Source of the DNA: Novosphingobium sp. Fuku2-ISO-50
GTDB taxonomy: Bacteria; Pseudomonadota; Alphaproteobacteria; Sphingomonadales; Sphingomonadaceae
Reading direction: 5' to 3'
DNA length: 64,000 nucleotides
Assembly: GCF_001519055.1 (NCBI RefSeq)
Contig: NZ_KQ954290.1
Location: forward strand, 156,394 to 220,393
The notes below the pieces were generated by a model. It made no database searches, was not told the DNA's origin, and was given only the letters and a program-made list of their open reading frames with translations. Within the stretch, counting starts at the first letter, position 1. Each line of letters opens with the position of its first letter. A program made the position numbers and the translations under genes. Positions 16,522-24,871 of this stretch are shown here, in pieces.

Positions 16522-17673
16522 ATGAAACGATGGCTGGTTCTCGCGCTGGCGCTTGGGGTGTGCAGCGGCAACACGGCCCCGCCGCAACCGGGCTGGACAC
16601 CCGCCGAAATCACCACGCTGAAACATTGGGTCGCCGCAGCGCCCGAAGACGCCTTGCCGGTTTTGCCCACGCATGACCTCGATCAGGCGTTGGCCGGGCC
16701 CGATCATGCGGCAATCGATCAGGCCGCGACCCGCCTCGCGCTGGCGCTGGCGCGCATCCATTTGCGCGGCGCGACCACTCCCACTCAGGGCCAGGACTGG
16801 CACCTGGTCGACACCGACGCGCGCATCGACATCGCGGCGCAGCTCGGCGCTGTCCTTGCCGGATCCGGCGGCAGCACCGCGCTTGATCGCTTTTTTGCAG
16901 GGGCGCGGCCGCAATCGCCCGATTATGCGGTATTGCGCACAGCTTATGCCTCGGAACGCGATCCCGCCCGCCGTGCGACGCTGGCGCTCAACATGGAACG
17001 GTGGCGCTGGATGCCGCGATCGCTGGCCCCCGATCATATCGAGGTCAACACCGCCGCCTTTGAAGTCAGCTTGTGGCGGCAGGGGCATCGGGTCGGCACC
17101 TGGCCGGTCGTCGTCGGCAAGCCGAAATCGCCGACGCCGGTTTTTTCCGCCGAAGTCACCGGGGTCACTTTCAACCCCTGGTGGGACGTGCCCGCCGATA
17201 TTGCGCGCGAAAGCATCATCGGGCTGATGCGGCGCCACCCGGCGCTGGCGCGCCAACGCGGCTATGTGCACACCGCCGGGCGCTATCGCCAGCGGCCGGG
17301 CCCGGCCAATGCGCTGGGTCAGATGAAACTGGTGATGCCCAACCCGTTCAACGTCTATCTCCACGATACGCCCGAAAAAAAGCTGTTCGCCCGCGATGTT
17401 CGCGCCTTCAGCCATGGTTGCGTGCGGGTCGGCGATGCGCTGGGCTTTGCCACAACGCTGATGCAGGGCACCGCTTCTGCCGATGCGATCAAGGCGATCC
17501 TCGCCACGAGCCGCACGACGACCGTCGACCTCGCCGCGCGACTGCCCGTCTATGTCACCTATTTCACCGCAACCACGCACGCCGACGGCACGCTCGCGTT
17601 CCTGCCCGACGTCTATGGCCGCGACGCCGATCAAGGTCACGCCGACGATCCGGCGCACGACTGCGCAGGTTAG
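16522..17673 (+). CDS. L,D-transpeptidase, YcbB/LdtD-related
   Basis: The protein is 383 residues from ATG 16522 (ATG 16510 is an alternative). A signal peptide (WLVLALALGVCSGN) precedes a helical region with RRATLALNMERWRWMP, typical of the YcbB/LdtD family. The YkuD catalytic domain lies at about residues 175-330. VGKPKSPTPVF and the motif HDTPEKKLFARD...SHGCVRVGD supply the active-site His and Cys. E. coli LdtD is about 615 residues, so this is a short version that seems to lack the peptidoglycan-binding domain. It should form 3-3 crosslinks in the periplasm. Its 3' end overlaps the convergent efflux lipoprotein gene by 4 bp. Confidence 0.85.
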   Translation: MKRWLVLALALGVCSGNTAPPQPGWTPAEITTLKHWVAAAPEDALPVLPTHDLDQALAGPDHAAIDQAATRLALALARIHLRGATTPTQGQDWHLVDTDARIDIAAQLGAVLAGSGGSTALDRFFAGARPQSPDYAVLRTAYASERDPARRATLALNMERWRWMPRSLAPDHIEVNTAAFEVSLWRQGHRVGTWPVVVGKPKSPTPVFSAEVTGVTFNPWWDVPADIARESIIGLMRRHPALARQRGYVHTAGRYRQRPGPANALGQMKLVMPNPFNVYLHDTPEKKLFARDVRAFSHGCVRVGDALGFATTLMQGTASADAIKAILATSRTTTVDLAARLPVYVTYFTATTHADGTLAFLPDVYGRDADQGHADDPAHDCAG

Positions 17674-19076
17674 CCGCGCGCCCAGCCGCCGCCCAGCGCG
17701 CGAAACACATCGACTTGCGCAAAGGCGGCGTCGCGGCGCGCGGCGACGAGATCACTTTCGGCGGCGGCCAGCGTGCGCTGCGCATCGAGCACAGTCAGGA
17801 AATCGATCCGGCCTTCGCGTTGCCGGGCCAGCGTGATGCGCGCGGCACGCTGGGCTTCGTCGCGCGCGCGCTCCAGCGTGTCGATGCGTTCGCGCAGCCG
17901 GGCATAGCTCGAAAGCGCGCGCTCGGTTTCTTCGAGCGCGGTCAGCACCGTCCCGTCGAATTGCGCCAGCGAGGCCGCGCCGTCGGCGCGAGCGGCGGCA
18001 ATGCGCGCGCGAACGGCGCCGGTATTGGGGAACGTCCAGCTGATCAGCGGCCCCAGCGCCCAGCGCGAGGAATCCGCGCCAAACACGTCCATGCCGCCCA
18101 GCGCAGTCGCCCCGCCCGACGCGCCGAGCGTGATGTGCGGATAGAGCTCTGCGGTGGCCACGCCGATGCGCGCGGTATCGGCGGCCAGGCGCCGCTCCGC
18201 CGCGCGCACATCGGGGCGGCGGGCGATCAAGGCGGCACCATCGCCGACCGGTATGGGCCGGGCGGGATGCGGCGTGACGCTGCGTTCGCCGAGGTCCGTC
18301 GGCATGTCCTGCGGCGTGCGCCCGGTCAGCGTGGCAAGCCGCAGCAGCGCGGCCCGGCGATCGGCCATGATCTGCGGGATGGCGGCCGCCTGTTGATCGC
18401 GCAGCGCGGTAACGCGGATCAGATCGAGCCGGTCGGACCGGCCCACGTCTGCACGCGCGCCGGTAATGCGCACCGATCGATCGAGCAGGGCCACCGTATC
18501 GACCGCGACTTTCAGCCGTTCCGCGCTGGTGGTCAGGTCAAGATAGGCGCGCACGGTATCGGCCACGACCGCAACGCGCACGGCGTCGGCATCGGCGTCC
18601 GCCGCCCCGGCATCGCCGCGCGCCGCCTCGATCCCCCGGCTGACCCGGCCAAACAGATCGACCTCGTAAGACAGTGTCAGCCCGCCATCATAGACCCAGG
18701 CCTCGCGCGCCGTGCCCGGCGTCAATTGCGCGGCGGAAAACCGCTCGCGCTGCGCCGACGCGGCAAGGCCGGTTGTCGGCAATCGCTCTGACCGGGCATT
18801 GCGCAACAGCGCGCGGGCATGGTCGACACGCGCAGCGGCAAGCCGGATGTCGGTGTTGGCGGCCAGCGCATCCTCGACCACGCGGGTCAGCACCGGGTCG
18901 TCATAGAGTTCCCACCAGCGGTCGACTGCCGCTTCGCGAGTGACCCCGGGGCTGTCCGCGCCAAGGAACGGCGCCCCGGCCGAAACGGAAAGCTGCGGGG
19001 GCTGGTAATTCGGTCCTGCCGCGCAGCCACTCAGCAGGCTGAGCGCCAGTAGCAGATAGACGATGTGTCGGTTCAT
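17670..19076 (-). CDS. RND efflux outer-membrane lipoprotein (NodT/OprN family)
   Basis: From ATG 19076 the protein has 468 residues. The lipobox LLSGC at about residues 14-18 and CAAGPNYQPP are hallmarks of NodT-family outer-membrane factors. Two TolC-like repeats follow, each with long helical regions (DIRLAAARVDHARALL; VTALRDQQAAAIPQIM; LEETERALSSYARL). It forms the outer-membrane channel of a tripartite pump. It is the last gene of an adaptor-pump-channel operon and lies 10 bp after the RND pump stop. Control is by the TetR operators upstream of the adaptor. Confidence 0.92.
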   Translation of the reverse strand: MNRHIVYLLLALSLLSGCAAGPNYQPPQLSVSAGAPFLGADSPGVTREAAVDRWWELYDDPVLTRVVEDALAANTDIRLAAARVDHARALLRNARSERLPTTGLAASAQRERFSAAQLTPGTAREAWVYDGGLTLSYEVDLFGRVSRGIEAARGDAGAADADADAVRVAVVADTVRAYLDLTTSAERLKVAVDTVALLDRSVRITGARADVGRSDRLDLIRVTALRDQQAAAIPQIMADRRAALLRLATLTGRTPQDMPTDLGERSVTPHPARPIPVGDGAALIARRPDVRAAERRLAADTARIGVATAELYPHITLGASGGATALGGMDVFGADSSRWALGPLISWTFPNTGAVRARIAAARADGAASLAQFDGTVLTALEETERALSSYARLRERIDTLERARDEAQRAARITLARQREGRIDFLTVLDAQRTLAAAESDLVAARRDAAFAQVDVFRALGGGWARG

Positions 19077-19086
19077 GATCGGCATC

Positions 19087-22000
19087 CTATTGCGCGGGCA
19101 TCAGCACCGGACGGCGCGCGCGGCGGTGCAACGCGTCGGCCATCCGGCGGCACAAGACATAGAAAGTGGGCGTGAACAGCAGGCCGAAGCCGGTGACCCC
19201 GGTCATTCCGTAGAACACCGCCGTACCCAGCGCCTGGCGCAGCTCCGCCCCTGCCCCGCTCGCCATGACCAGCGGCACAGTGCCGAGAATAAAGGCGAGG
19301 CTGGTCATCAGGATCGGGCGCAAGCGCGTGCGCGCGGCATGGATCGCGGCTTCGACCGGGCTCATCCCCAGCTCGTCCTCGGCGGCCCGCGCAAATTCGA
19401 CGACGAGAATGGCGTTTTTCGCCGCCAGCGCGATCAGCACGATCAGGCCGATCTGGGTCAGGATATTGTTGTCCATCCCCCGCAGATTGACCCCCAGCAT
19501 CGCGGCAAACAGGCACATCGGCACGATCAGGATGATCGCCAGCGGCAGCGCGAGGCTTTCATATTGCGCGGCCAGCACGAGGAAGACGAACAGCACCGCC
19601 ATGGCAAACACCACGCCCGCCGTATTGCCGGCATGGCTTTGCTGATAGGCGATGTCGGTCCATTCCCCGCCGTAGCCGGGGGCCAGGGTTTCGCCCGCCA
19701 GCTTTTCGATCGTGGTCAGCGACTGCCCGGTGGAATGGCCGGGCGCGGTATCGCCATCGATTTCGACCGCCGGTTGCAGATTGTAGCGCACGACGCGATA
19801 GGGCCCGGTCTTGTCGCGAAATGTCGCCACCGAGCCGAGCGGCACCATCTGCCCGGTGTTCGACCGGGTCTTGAGATTGGCGATGTCGGCGACGGTTTCG
19901 CGATGCGCCTGATCGGCCTGGGCGGTGACCCGGTATGTCCGCCCGAGCAGATTGAAATCGTTGACGAACGCCGATCCCAGATAGACCTGCATCGCCTCGA
20001 ACACGCGCTCGGGCGGAACGCCGAGCAAATCCGCCTTGCGCCGGTCGACATCGGCATAGACGCGCGGCGTGCCGATATCGAACAGGGTATAGACCTGATG
20101 CAATCCGGGCTGTGCATTGGCCTTGGCGATCAGCGCCCCGGCCTGCTGGTTCAAGGCGTCATAGCCGCGCCCTTCGCGATCCTGCAGCATGAAGCGATAG
20201 CCGCCCGCCGCGCCGATCCCCTGAATGACCGGCGGCGGCACGATCAGGATACGCGCCTTGTCGTATCCGGCGACCGCCTGCTTCGCCTGATCCATGATCC
20301 CCTGATAGGTCGCGCCCAACGCGCGGCGTTCGTCAAACGTCTTGAACGGGAAATAGATCGCCGCCGAATTGGGCGCGGCGGTCTGCGAAGGCCCATGAAA
20401 CCCGGCGAACATCACCGCGCCGCGCAGCCCCTTGATCGGCAGGATGCGCGCGGCGACATCGCGCGTGACGGCATCGGTGCGTTCGAGCGAGGCGCCCGAA
20501 GGCAATTGCACAACGGCCAGGAAATAGCCCTGATCCTGCGCCGGGATAAAGCCCGAAGGCGTCACCCAGAACAGCGCAAGGGTCGCCGCGATCAATCCCG
20601 CATAAGCCGCCAGCATGCGGCGCGGCGCAGACAGCAGGCGCCGGGTCAGGTCGGCATAGCCATCGCTCAACCGGTCAAACCAGCCATTGAATGCCGCGCC
20701 CGCGCGTGACAGGACGCCGGGGTGATCCCCGGAATGATCCGATACCGCATGCGGCCGCAGCAACAGCGCGGCGGCGGCAGGCGACAGCGTCAGGCTGAGC
20801 ACCAGCGAAATCACCGTCGCGCTCGCGATCGTCACGGCAAACTGCTTGTAGAACGCGCCCGACATCCCGCTGATGAACAGCGTCGGCACGAACACCGCGC
20901 ACAAGACCAGCACGATGGCGACCAGCGCGCCCGCCACTTCGTCCATCGAGGTGCGCGCGGCCTGCAACGGGCTTTGGCCAAGGCCGATATTGCGCTCGAC
21001 ATTTTCGACCACGACGATCGCATCATCGACGACGATCCCGATCGCCAGAACCATGCCGAACAGCGACAGCGCATTGAGCGAAAAGCCGAGCGCGAGCAGC
21101 ACCGCCGCCGCGCCCAGCAACGAGACCGGGATGGCGACAATCGGGATCAGCGCCGCGCGCCAGTTCTGCAGAAAGACGAGGATCACCAGCACGACCAGCA
21201 CCATCGCCTCGGCCAGCGTGTGATAGACCGCATCGATCGACTGACCGATGAATTCGGTGGGGTTGTAGATCACCGAATAGCCCATGCCGCGCGGGAACGT
21301 TTTCGAAATGGTGTCCATCTCCGCCTTGATCCGGTCCGCCGCCGCCAGCGCGTTCGAGCCGGGGCGCTGCATCACCGCGATGACCACGGTGGGCTTGTTC
21401 GACAGATAGGTGTTGGTGCCGTAATCCTGCGCGCCGAGTTCGACCCGCGCGACATCGCGCACGCGCACCTGATGCCCCTGGGCGTCGGTGCGGATGACGA
21501 TGTCGGCAAACTGGTCGGGCGTGGTCAGGCGGCCCTGCATTTCGACGCCAAGCTGAAAGGCATCGCCTTTGGCCACCGGCGGCGCGCCCAGCGCGCCCGA
21601 GGATACCTGCACATTCTGCGACCGCAACGCGGCGACGACTTCGCCCGCCGTCAGATTGAGCGCCGCCGCACGGCCCGGATCGATCCAGATGCGCATGGCA
21701 TAGTCGCGCGCGCCAAACAGCTGCACATCGCCGACCCCGTCGAGCCGCGCCAGCCGGTCTTTCACCTGGGTCAGCGCATAGTTCGACAGGTAATCGCGGC
21801 TGAGGCTGCCATCGGGCGACTGCAGATTGACCACCATCAGAAAGTCGGGCGAGGTCTTGCGGGTCACCACGCCCATCCGCTGCACTTCTTCGGGCAGGCG
21901 CGGCACCGCCACGGCCACCCGGTTTTGCACCAGCACTTGCGCGGTATCGAGATTGGTGCCGATCTTGAACGTGATGGTGATCTTGACGGCGCCGTCGCCG

Positions 22001-22254
22001 GTCGACTGGCTGCTCATATAGAGCATGTTGTCAACGCCGTTGATTTCCTGCTCGATCGGCGCGGCCACCGTGTTGGCCACGGTTTCGGCCGAGGCGCCGG
22101 GATATTGCGCGCTGACCGTGACGGTCGGCGGCACGATGTCGGGATATTGCGAGACGGGCAGGCCGAAAAAGGCGAGTGCACCGACAACCGAAATGATCAC
22201 GGCGATCACACCGGCGAAAATCGGGCGGTCGATGAAAAAGCGGGATAGACGCAT
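19087..22254 (-). CDS. RND multidrug efflux transporter, HAE1 family (MexF-like)
   Basis: This 1055-residue protein begins with MRLSRFFIDRPIFAGVIAV, the standard start of HAE1 RND pumps. It has the usual twelve transmembrane segments, with paired periplasmic loops. ALSLFGMVLAIGIVVDDAIVVVENVER contains the proton-relay Asp pair in TM4, and a Lys-bearing TM10 segment (GLIVLIALAAKNAILVVEFA) matches. Length and sequence resemble the MexF/BpeF branch more than AcrB. It exports drugs or solvents using the proton gradient. The adaptor gene ends 89 bp upstream and the channel gene starts 10 bp downstream. Confidence 0.95.
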   Translation of the reverse strand: MRLSRFFIDRPIFAGVIAVIISVVGALAFFGLPVSQYPDIVPPTVTVSAQYPGASAETVANTVAAPIEQEINGVDNMLYMSSQSTGDGAVKITITFKIGTNLDTAQVLVQNRVAVAVPRLPEEVQRMGVVTRKTSPDFLMVVNLQSPDGSLSRDYLSNYALTQVKDRLARLDGVGDVQLFGARDYAMRIWIDPGRAAALNLTAGEVVAALRSQNVQVSSGALGAPPVAKGDAFQLGVEMQGRLTTPDQFADIVIRTDAQGHQVRVRDVARVELGAQDYGTNTYLSNKPTVVIAVMQRPGSNALAAADRIKAEMDTISKTFPRGMGYSVIYNPTEFIGQSIDAVYHTLAEAMVLVVLVILVFLQNWRAALIPIVAIPVSLLGAAAVLLALGFSLNALSLFGMVLAIGIVVDDAIVVVENVERNIGLGQSPLQAARTSMDEVAGALVAIVLVLCAVFVPTLFISGMSGAFYKQFAVTIASATVISLVLSLTLSPAAAALLLRPHAVSDHSGDHPGVLSRAGAAFNGWFDRLSDGYADLTRRLLSAPRRMLAAYAGLIAATLALFWVTPSGFIPAQDQGYFLAVVQLPSGASLERTDAVTRDVAARILPIKGLRGAVMFAGFHGPSQTAAPNSAAIYFPFKTFDERRALGATYQGIMDQAKQAVAGYDKARILIVPPPVIQGIGAAGGYRFMLQDREGRGYDALNQQAGALIAKANAQPGLHQVYTLFDIGTPRVYADVDRRKADLLGVPPERVFEAMQVYLGSAFVNDFNLLGRTYRVTAQADQAHRETVADIANLKTRSNTGQMVPLGSVATFRDKTGPYRVVRYNLQPAVEIDGDTAPGHSTGQSLTTIEKLAGETLAPGYGGEWTDIAYQQSHAGNTAGVVFAMAVLFVFLVLAAQYESLALPLAIILIVPMCLFAAMLGVNLRGMDNNILTQIGLIVLIALAAKNAILVVEFARAAEDELGMSPVEAAIHAARTRLRPILMTSLAFILGTVPLVMASGAGAELRQALGTAVFYGMTGVTGFGLLFTPTFYVLCRRMADALHRRARRPVLMPAQ

Positions 22255-22343
22255 GGGGATTTGTCCCGAAAAAAGGAGCAGGCGCGCGCGTCCGCCACCA
22301 GGCCCAACCGCGCCCGGCGCCGAATGCGAAAAAAACGTCGAAA

Positions 22344-23651
22344 TCAGCGGGCGAGCGTGGCCTGCGCGGCGGCAGGCGCGCTGCTGCCGGATGCCATATC
22401 ATCGGATCGAGCCGCGAACGGAGCCGGGCGGGTCTGCACTTTCGCCCCCGGCATCGCCGCCTGAAGATTGGTCACCACCACCCGGTCCGTGCGTTGCAGC
22501 CCGCTCCGGATCACGCGCAAGCCGCGCACCACCGGCCCCAGTTCGACGGGCCTTGCGACCACCGTCCCATCGGCGCCGACCACCAGCACGGTCTTGCGCG
22601 CCTGATCCGACTGGATCGCTTCATCGGGCACGAGCAGCGCATTGACCGTCCCGCCGCCCGACAGGCGCATATTGCCGAACAGGCCGGGCGTGAGGAACAA
22701 GTTCGGATTGGCAAGGACCGCGCGGCCCCGGATCGTGCCCGAATGCGGATCGAGCCCGTTGTCGGTAAAATCGAGCCGCCCATGCCAGGCATAGCCCGCC
22801 TCGTCCTGCAACCTGATCTCGACTTGCGGCGGCGCGCCTTTCGCGGTCTTGTCGCGTTGCGCCTTGAGGAACAGCGCTTCGGAGGAATCGAAGTCGAAAT
22901 AGATCGGGTCGAGCGCGTTGATCGTGGTCAGCAGCGTGGCATTGGCGCCCTCGCCCGCCGCGACAAGATTGCCGACATCGACCTTGCGGTCGGAAATCCG
23001 CCCGGTGATCGGCGCGCGAACCTGGGTAAATTCCATGTCGAGCCCGCGTTGCCGCGCCCGCGCCTCGGCGGCGTCAAGACTGGCCTGTGCCGATTGCAAT
23101 CGGGCGCGCAAGCCGTCGACTTCGCCCGCCGAAACCGCTTCATCGCCCGACAGGCGCGCGGCGCGGGCATAGTCGGATCGGGCCAGCGCCAGCGCACTGC
23201 GCGCGGCGGCGACATTGGCCTCTGCTTCGGCCAGCGCCGCACGATAGGGGCGTTGATCGATAGTGAACAAGAGCTGCCCTTTGCGCACCACGTCGCCGTC
23301 GTGGAAATGGAGCGCCGTGACTTGCCCGGCGACGCGCGGACGCACCTCCACCGACTGGCTCGGTGCGAAACGGCCGACGAAATCGTCCCATTCGACCACC
23401 GGTGCGACCAGCGGAGCAGCCACCCCCAGCGTCACTTCGGGCACGATCGCAGCCTTGGCCGGGGGACGAAGCACGGTGGCCCAGCCCAGCCCGCCGACGA
23501 GAACGAGCGCGATTGCGCCGATCGCCAGTTGGCGCGTGGACCGGCGTTTCATCGGGCGCGCGGACAGATCCGCATGCGTGTGGCCTGCACGCGATTGCGC
23601 GGTATCGATGCCAGTTTCGATGCCAGTATCGATGGTGGTTTGCATATCCAT
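22344..23651 (-). CDS. RND efflux periplasmic adaptor (MexE-like membrane fusion protein)
   Basis: Translation from ATG 23651, with CGGAG 9 bp upstream, gives 435 residues; an extra 34 upstream codons look non-coding. An N-terminal membrane anchor (LAIGAIALVLVGGLGWATVL, about residues 45-65) follows a Thr-rich start. The adaptor domains come in order: a lipoyl half (VRPRVAGQVTALHFHDGD), an alpha hairpin (about 150-215), the second lipoyl half (TQVRAPITGRISDRKVDVGN) and beta-barrel regions. It bridges the MexF-like pump and the OprN-like channel. The promoter lies about 415 bp upstream between two TetR operators, leaving a long untranslated leader. Confidence 0.92.
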   Translation of the reverse strand: MDMQTTIDTGIETGIDTAQSRAGHTHADLSARPMKRRSTRQLAIGAIALVLVGGLGWATVLRPPAKAAIVPEVTLGVAAPLVAPVVEWDDFVGRFAPSQSVEVRPRVAGQVTALHFHDGDVVRKGQLLFTIDQRPYRAALAEAEANVAAARSALALARSDYARAARLSGDEAVSAGEVDGLRARLQSAQASLDAAEARARQRGLDMEFTQVRAPITGRISDRKVDVGNLVAAGEGANATLLTTINALDPIYFDFDSSEALFLKAQRDKTAKGAPPQVEIRLQDEAGYAWHGRLDFTDNGLDPHSGTIRGRAVLANPNLFLTPGLFGNMRLSGGGTVNALLVPDEAIQSDQARKTVLVVGADGTVVARPVELGPVVRGLRVIRSGLQRTDRVVVTNLQAAMPGAKVQTRPAPFAARSDDMASGSSAPAAAQATLAR

Positions 23652-23832
23652 CAGGATGAACTCCGGAAATTCAGAATCGGGCGGGCAGCAGAGGGCAATC
23701 GGCAGCAATGCGCGGCGGCAGGAAGTCGCGGCAAGGCGCCCGCCGCGCCGCATGGCACACCGGGCCGCAGCCGCTCCGGCGGGAACGGTCGGGTATATGC
23801 GGTCCAGCCCTCTTCCCGGATGGACCGGCCCC

Positions 23833-23875
23833 GTCCGGCGGCGCCCCGCGAGTGGGGGGCAAGGCGCCGCCGGAC
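23833..23875. promoter_or_regulatory. Stable hairpin in the efflux operon leader
   Basis: GTCCGGCGGCGCC (23833-23845) and its exact complement (23863-23875) form a perfect 13-bp stem with a 17-nt loop, about 180 nt upstream of the adaptor start. There is no U-run, so it is not a simple terminator. An attenuation or RNA-stability role is possible. Confidence 0.4.
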
Positions 23876-24066
23876 GAGTGCCGGTTTCAGCCTGAAACGC
23901 CCGCGCTCCACAACAGGGACACGACAGGCGCCAAGCCGCTTCCGGCGCAGGCCATGCCTGTCACCGGACTGCCAAATGGCGCAGAAGCCCCGGAACGCTG
24001 GGATTGATCACGTCCGGTTGGTTGCACTTTGGTTGGGGGGGAAGCCAAAGGCCTCTACGCATTCAG

Positions 24067-24078
24067 TACCAAGCGGTA
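24067..24078. promoter_or_regulatory. TetR operator A (efflux operon)
   Basis: TACCAAGCGGTA is an imperfect palindrome that overlaps the -10 element of the efflux promoter. It matches TACCNNNCGGTA sites at 24114 and 24824. Confidence 0.7.
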
Positions 24079-24103
24079 TAGAATGCGACAGCATCGGCGT
24101 CAA
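24075..24103 (-). promoter_or_regulatory. Sigma70-type promoter of the efflux operon
   Basis: On the minus strand, TTGACG (24103-24098) is followed after 17 bp by TATACC (24080-24075). The -10 overlaps operator A, and operator B lies just upstream of the -35, a layout suited to TetR repression. Confidence 0.6.
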
Positions 24104-24113
24104 CCAATTTCTG

Positions 24114-24125
24114 TACCGTTCGGTA
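24114..24125. promoter_or_regulatory. TetR operator B (efflux operon)
   Basis: TACCGTTCGGTA lies 10 bp upstream of the -35 element of the efflux promoter and 33 bp beyond the TetR gene stop. It shares TACCNNNCGGTA with two other sites. Confidence 0.7.
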
Positions 24126-24158
24126 ATCTATGATAAGGCGGGGATGTGGCGGGCGCGC

Positions 24159-24758
24159 TCAACGCCCCGGCCACAGCGCCAGCGTCGTCTGCACCAGTTG
24201 TTCCAGCTCTTGCGGGCTCGCACCGGAACCGGCCTGCACGCTCATGCCCTGCATCACTGCCGAGAGATAAGCGGCCAGCGCTTCGGGCGTCACACTCTCG
24301 GGAAAGTCGCCCTCTGTCCTGGCGCGATGAAAGCGCTCGATGATCGCCCGATCGGACGAGACTCGCCGCGCCATGACTTCCGCGCGAATCGACTCGGCAA
24401 AGTTGGCGCAGGCGACCGCGCTGATCACCCCGAAGCAGCCGCGCGGATCGCTGGCCCCGCTTTGCAAGGCTAGCGCGCCGCGCAGGAACCGCTCGGCCAC
24501 GGCTTTGGCCGTCGGCGCTTCGAGCGCGCTGCGGACATAGGCCAGTTTGTCCCGTTCATAGAGATCGAGCGCCTTGCAAAACAACGATTCCTTGTTGCCG
24601 AAGCACGCATAGAGGCTGGGCTTGGTAATCCCCATCGCCTCGGTCAGCTCGGCCATCGAGGCGCCTTCGTAACCGCGTTTCCAGAACACCTGCAACGCGG
24701 CCGCCAACGCCGTTTCGGCGCAGAACTGGCGCGGACGACCACGTGGGGCGCCCATCAT
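24159..24758 (-). CDS. TetR-family repressor of the efflux operon
   Basis: Starting at ATG 24758 gives 199 residues, the normal TetR size. ATG 24824 would add 22 residues of repeated EVTVPE-type sequence and overlap the operator, so I prefer the downstream start. The helix-turn-helix spans AALQVFWKRGYEGASMAELTEAMGITKPSLYACFGNKESLF (residues about 20-60). The C-terminal helical domain (about 70-199) would bind a drug or metabolite. Three TACCNNNCGGTA operators, two at the efflux promoter and one before this gene, imply repression of the pump and autoregulation. Confidence 0.88.
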   Translation of the reverse strand: MMGAPRGRPRQFCAETALAAALQVFWKRGYEGASMAELTEAMGITKPSLYACFGNKESLFCKALDLYERDKLAYVRSALEAPTAKAVAERFLRGALALQSGASDPRGCFGVISAVACANFAESIRAEVMARRVSSDRAIIERFHRARTEGDFPESVTPEALAAYLSAVMQGMSVQAGSGASPQELEQLVQTTLALWPGR

Positions 24759-24823
24759 CTCTGGTACCGTCACCTCTGGTACCGTCGGCTCTACGGCCTC
24801 GTCGGAGCAAATCTCGCTTTCCA

Positions 24824-24835
24824 TACCGAGCGGTA
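24824..24835. promoter_or_regulatory. TetR operator C (autoregulation)
   Basis: TACCGAGCGGTA lies 65 bp upstream of the preferred TetR start and overlaps the alternative upstream ATG. It has the same consensus as operators A and B. Confidence 0.65.
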
Positions 24836-24871
24836 TATAGGGATTCGCCGGGCCCGCGTCCAGTTGGCCGT

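Larger units (their letters stand above)
23652..24158. other. Long leader and control region of the efflux operon
   Basis: This 507-bp interval holds no convincing gene. It contains the promoter and two TetR operators near 24067-24125, then an untranslated leader of about 415 nt with a strong hairpin at 23833-23875. Short reading frames here lack ribosome sites and have shadow-like composition. Confidence 0.6.

Noticed and set aside
20722..22248. A 508-codon open frame opposite the RND pump gene
   Set aside because: Antisense shadow; the minus strand encodes an unmistakable HAE1 pump.
23651..23911. An 86-codon minus-strand frame in the efflux leader
   Set aside because: It ends over the adaptor start, has no ribosome site and looks like random GC-rich sequence.
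22494..24473. A 659-codon open frame across the adaptor gene and efflux control region
   Set aside because: Antisense shadow that also crosses the promoter and TetR operators; composition is not protein-like.
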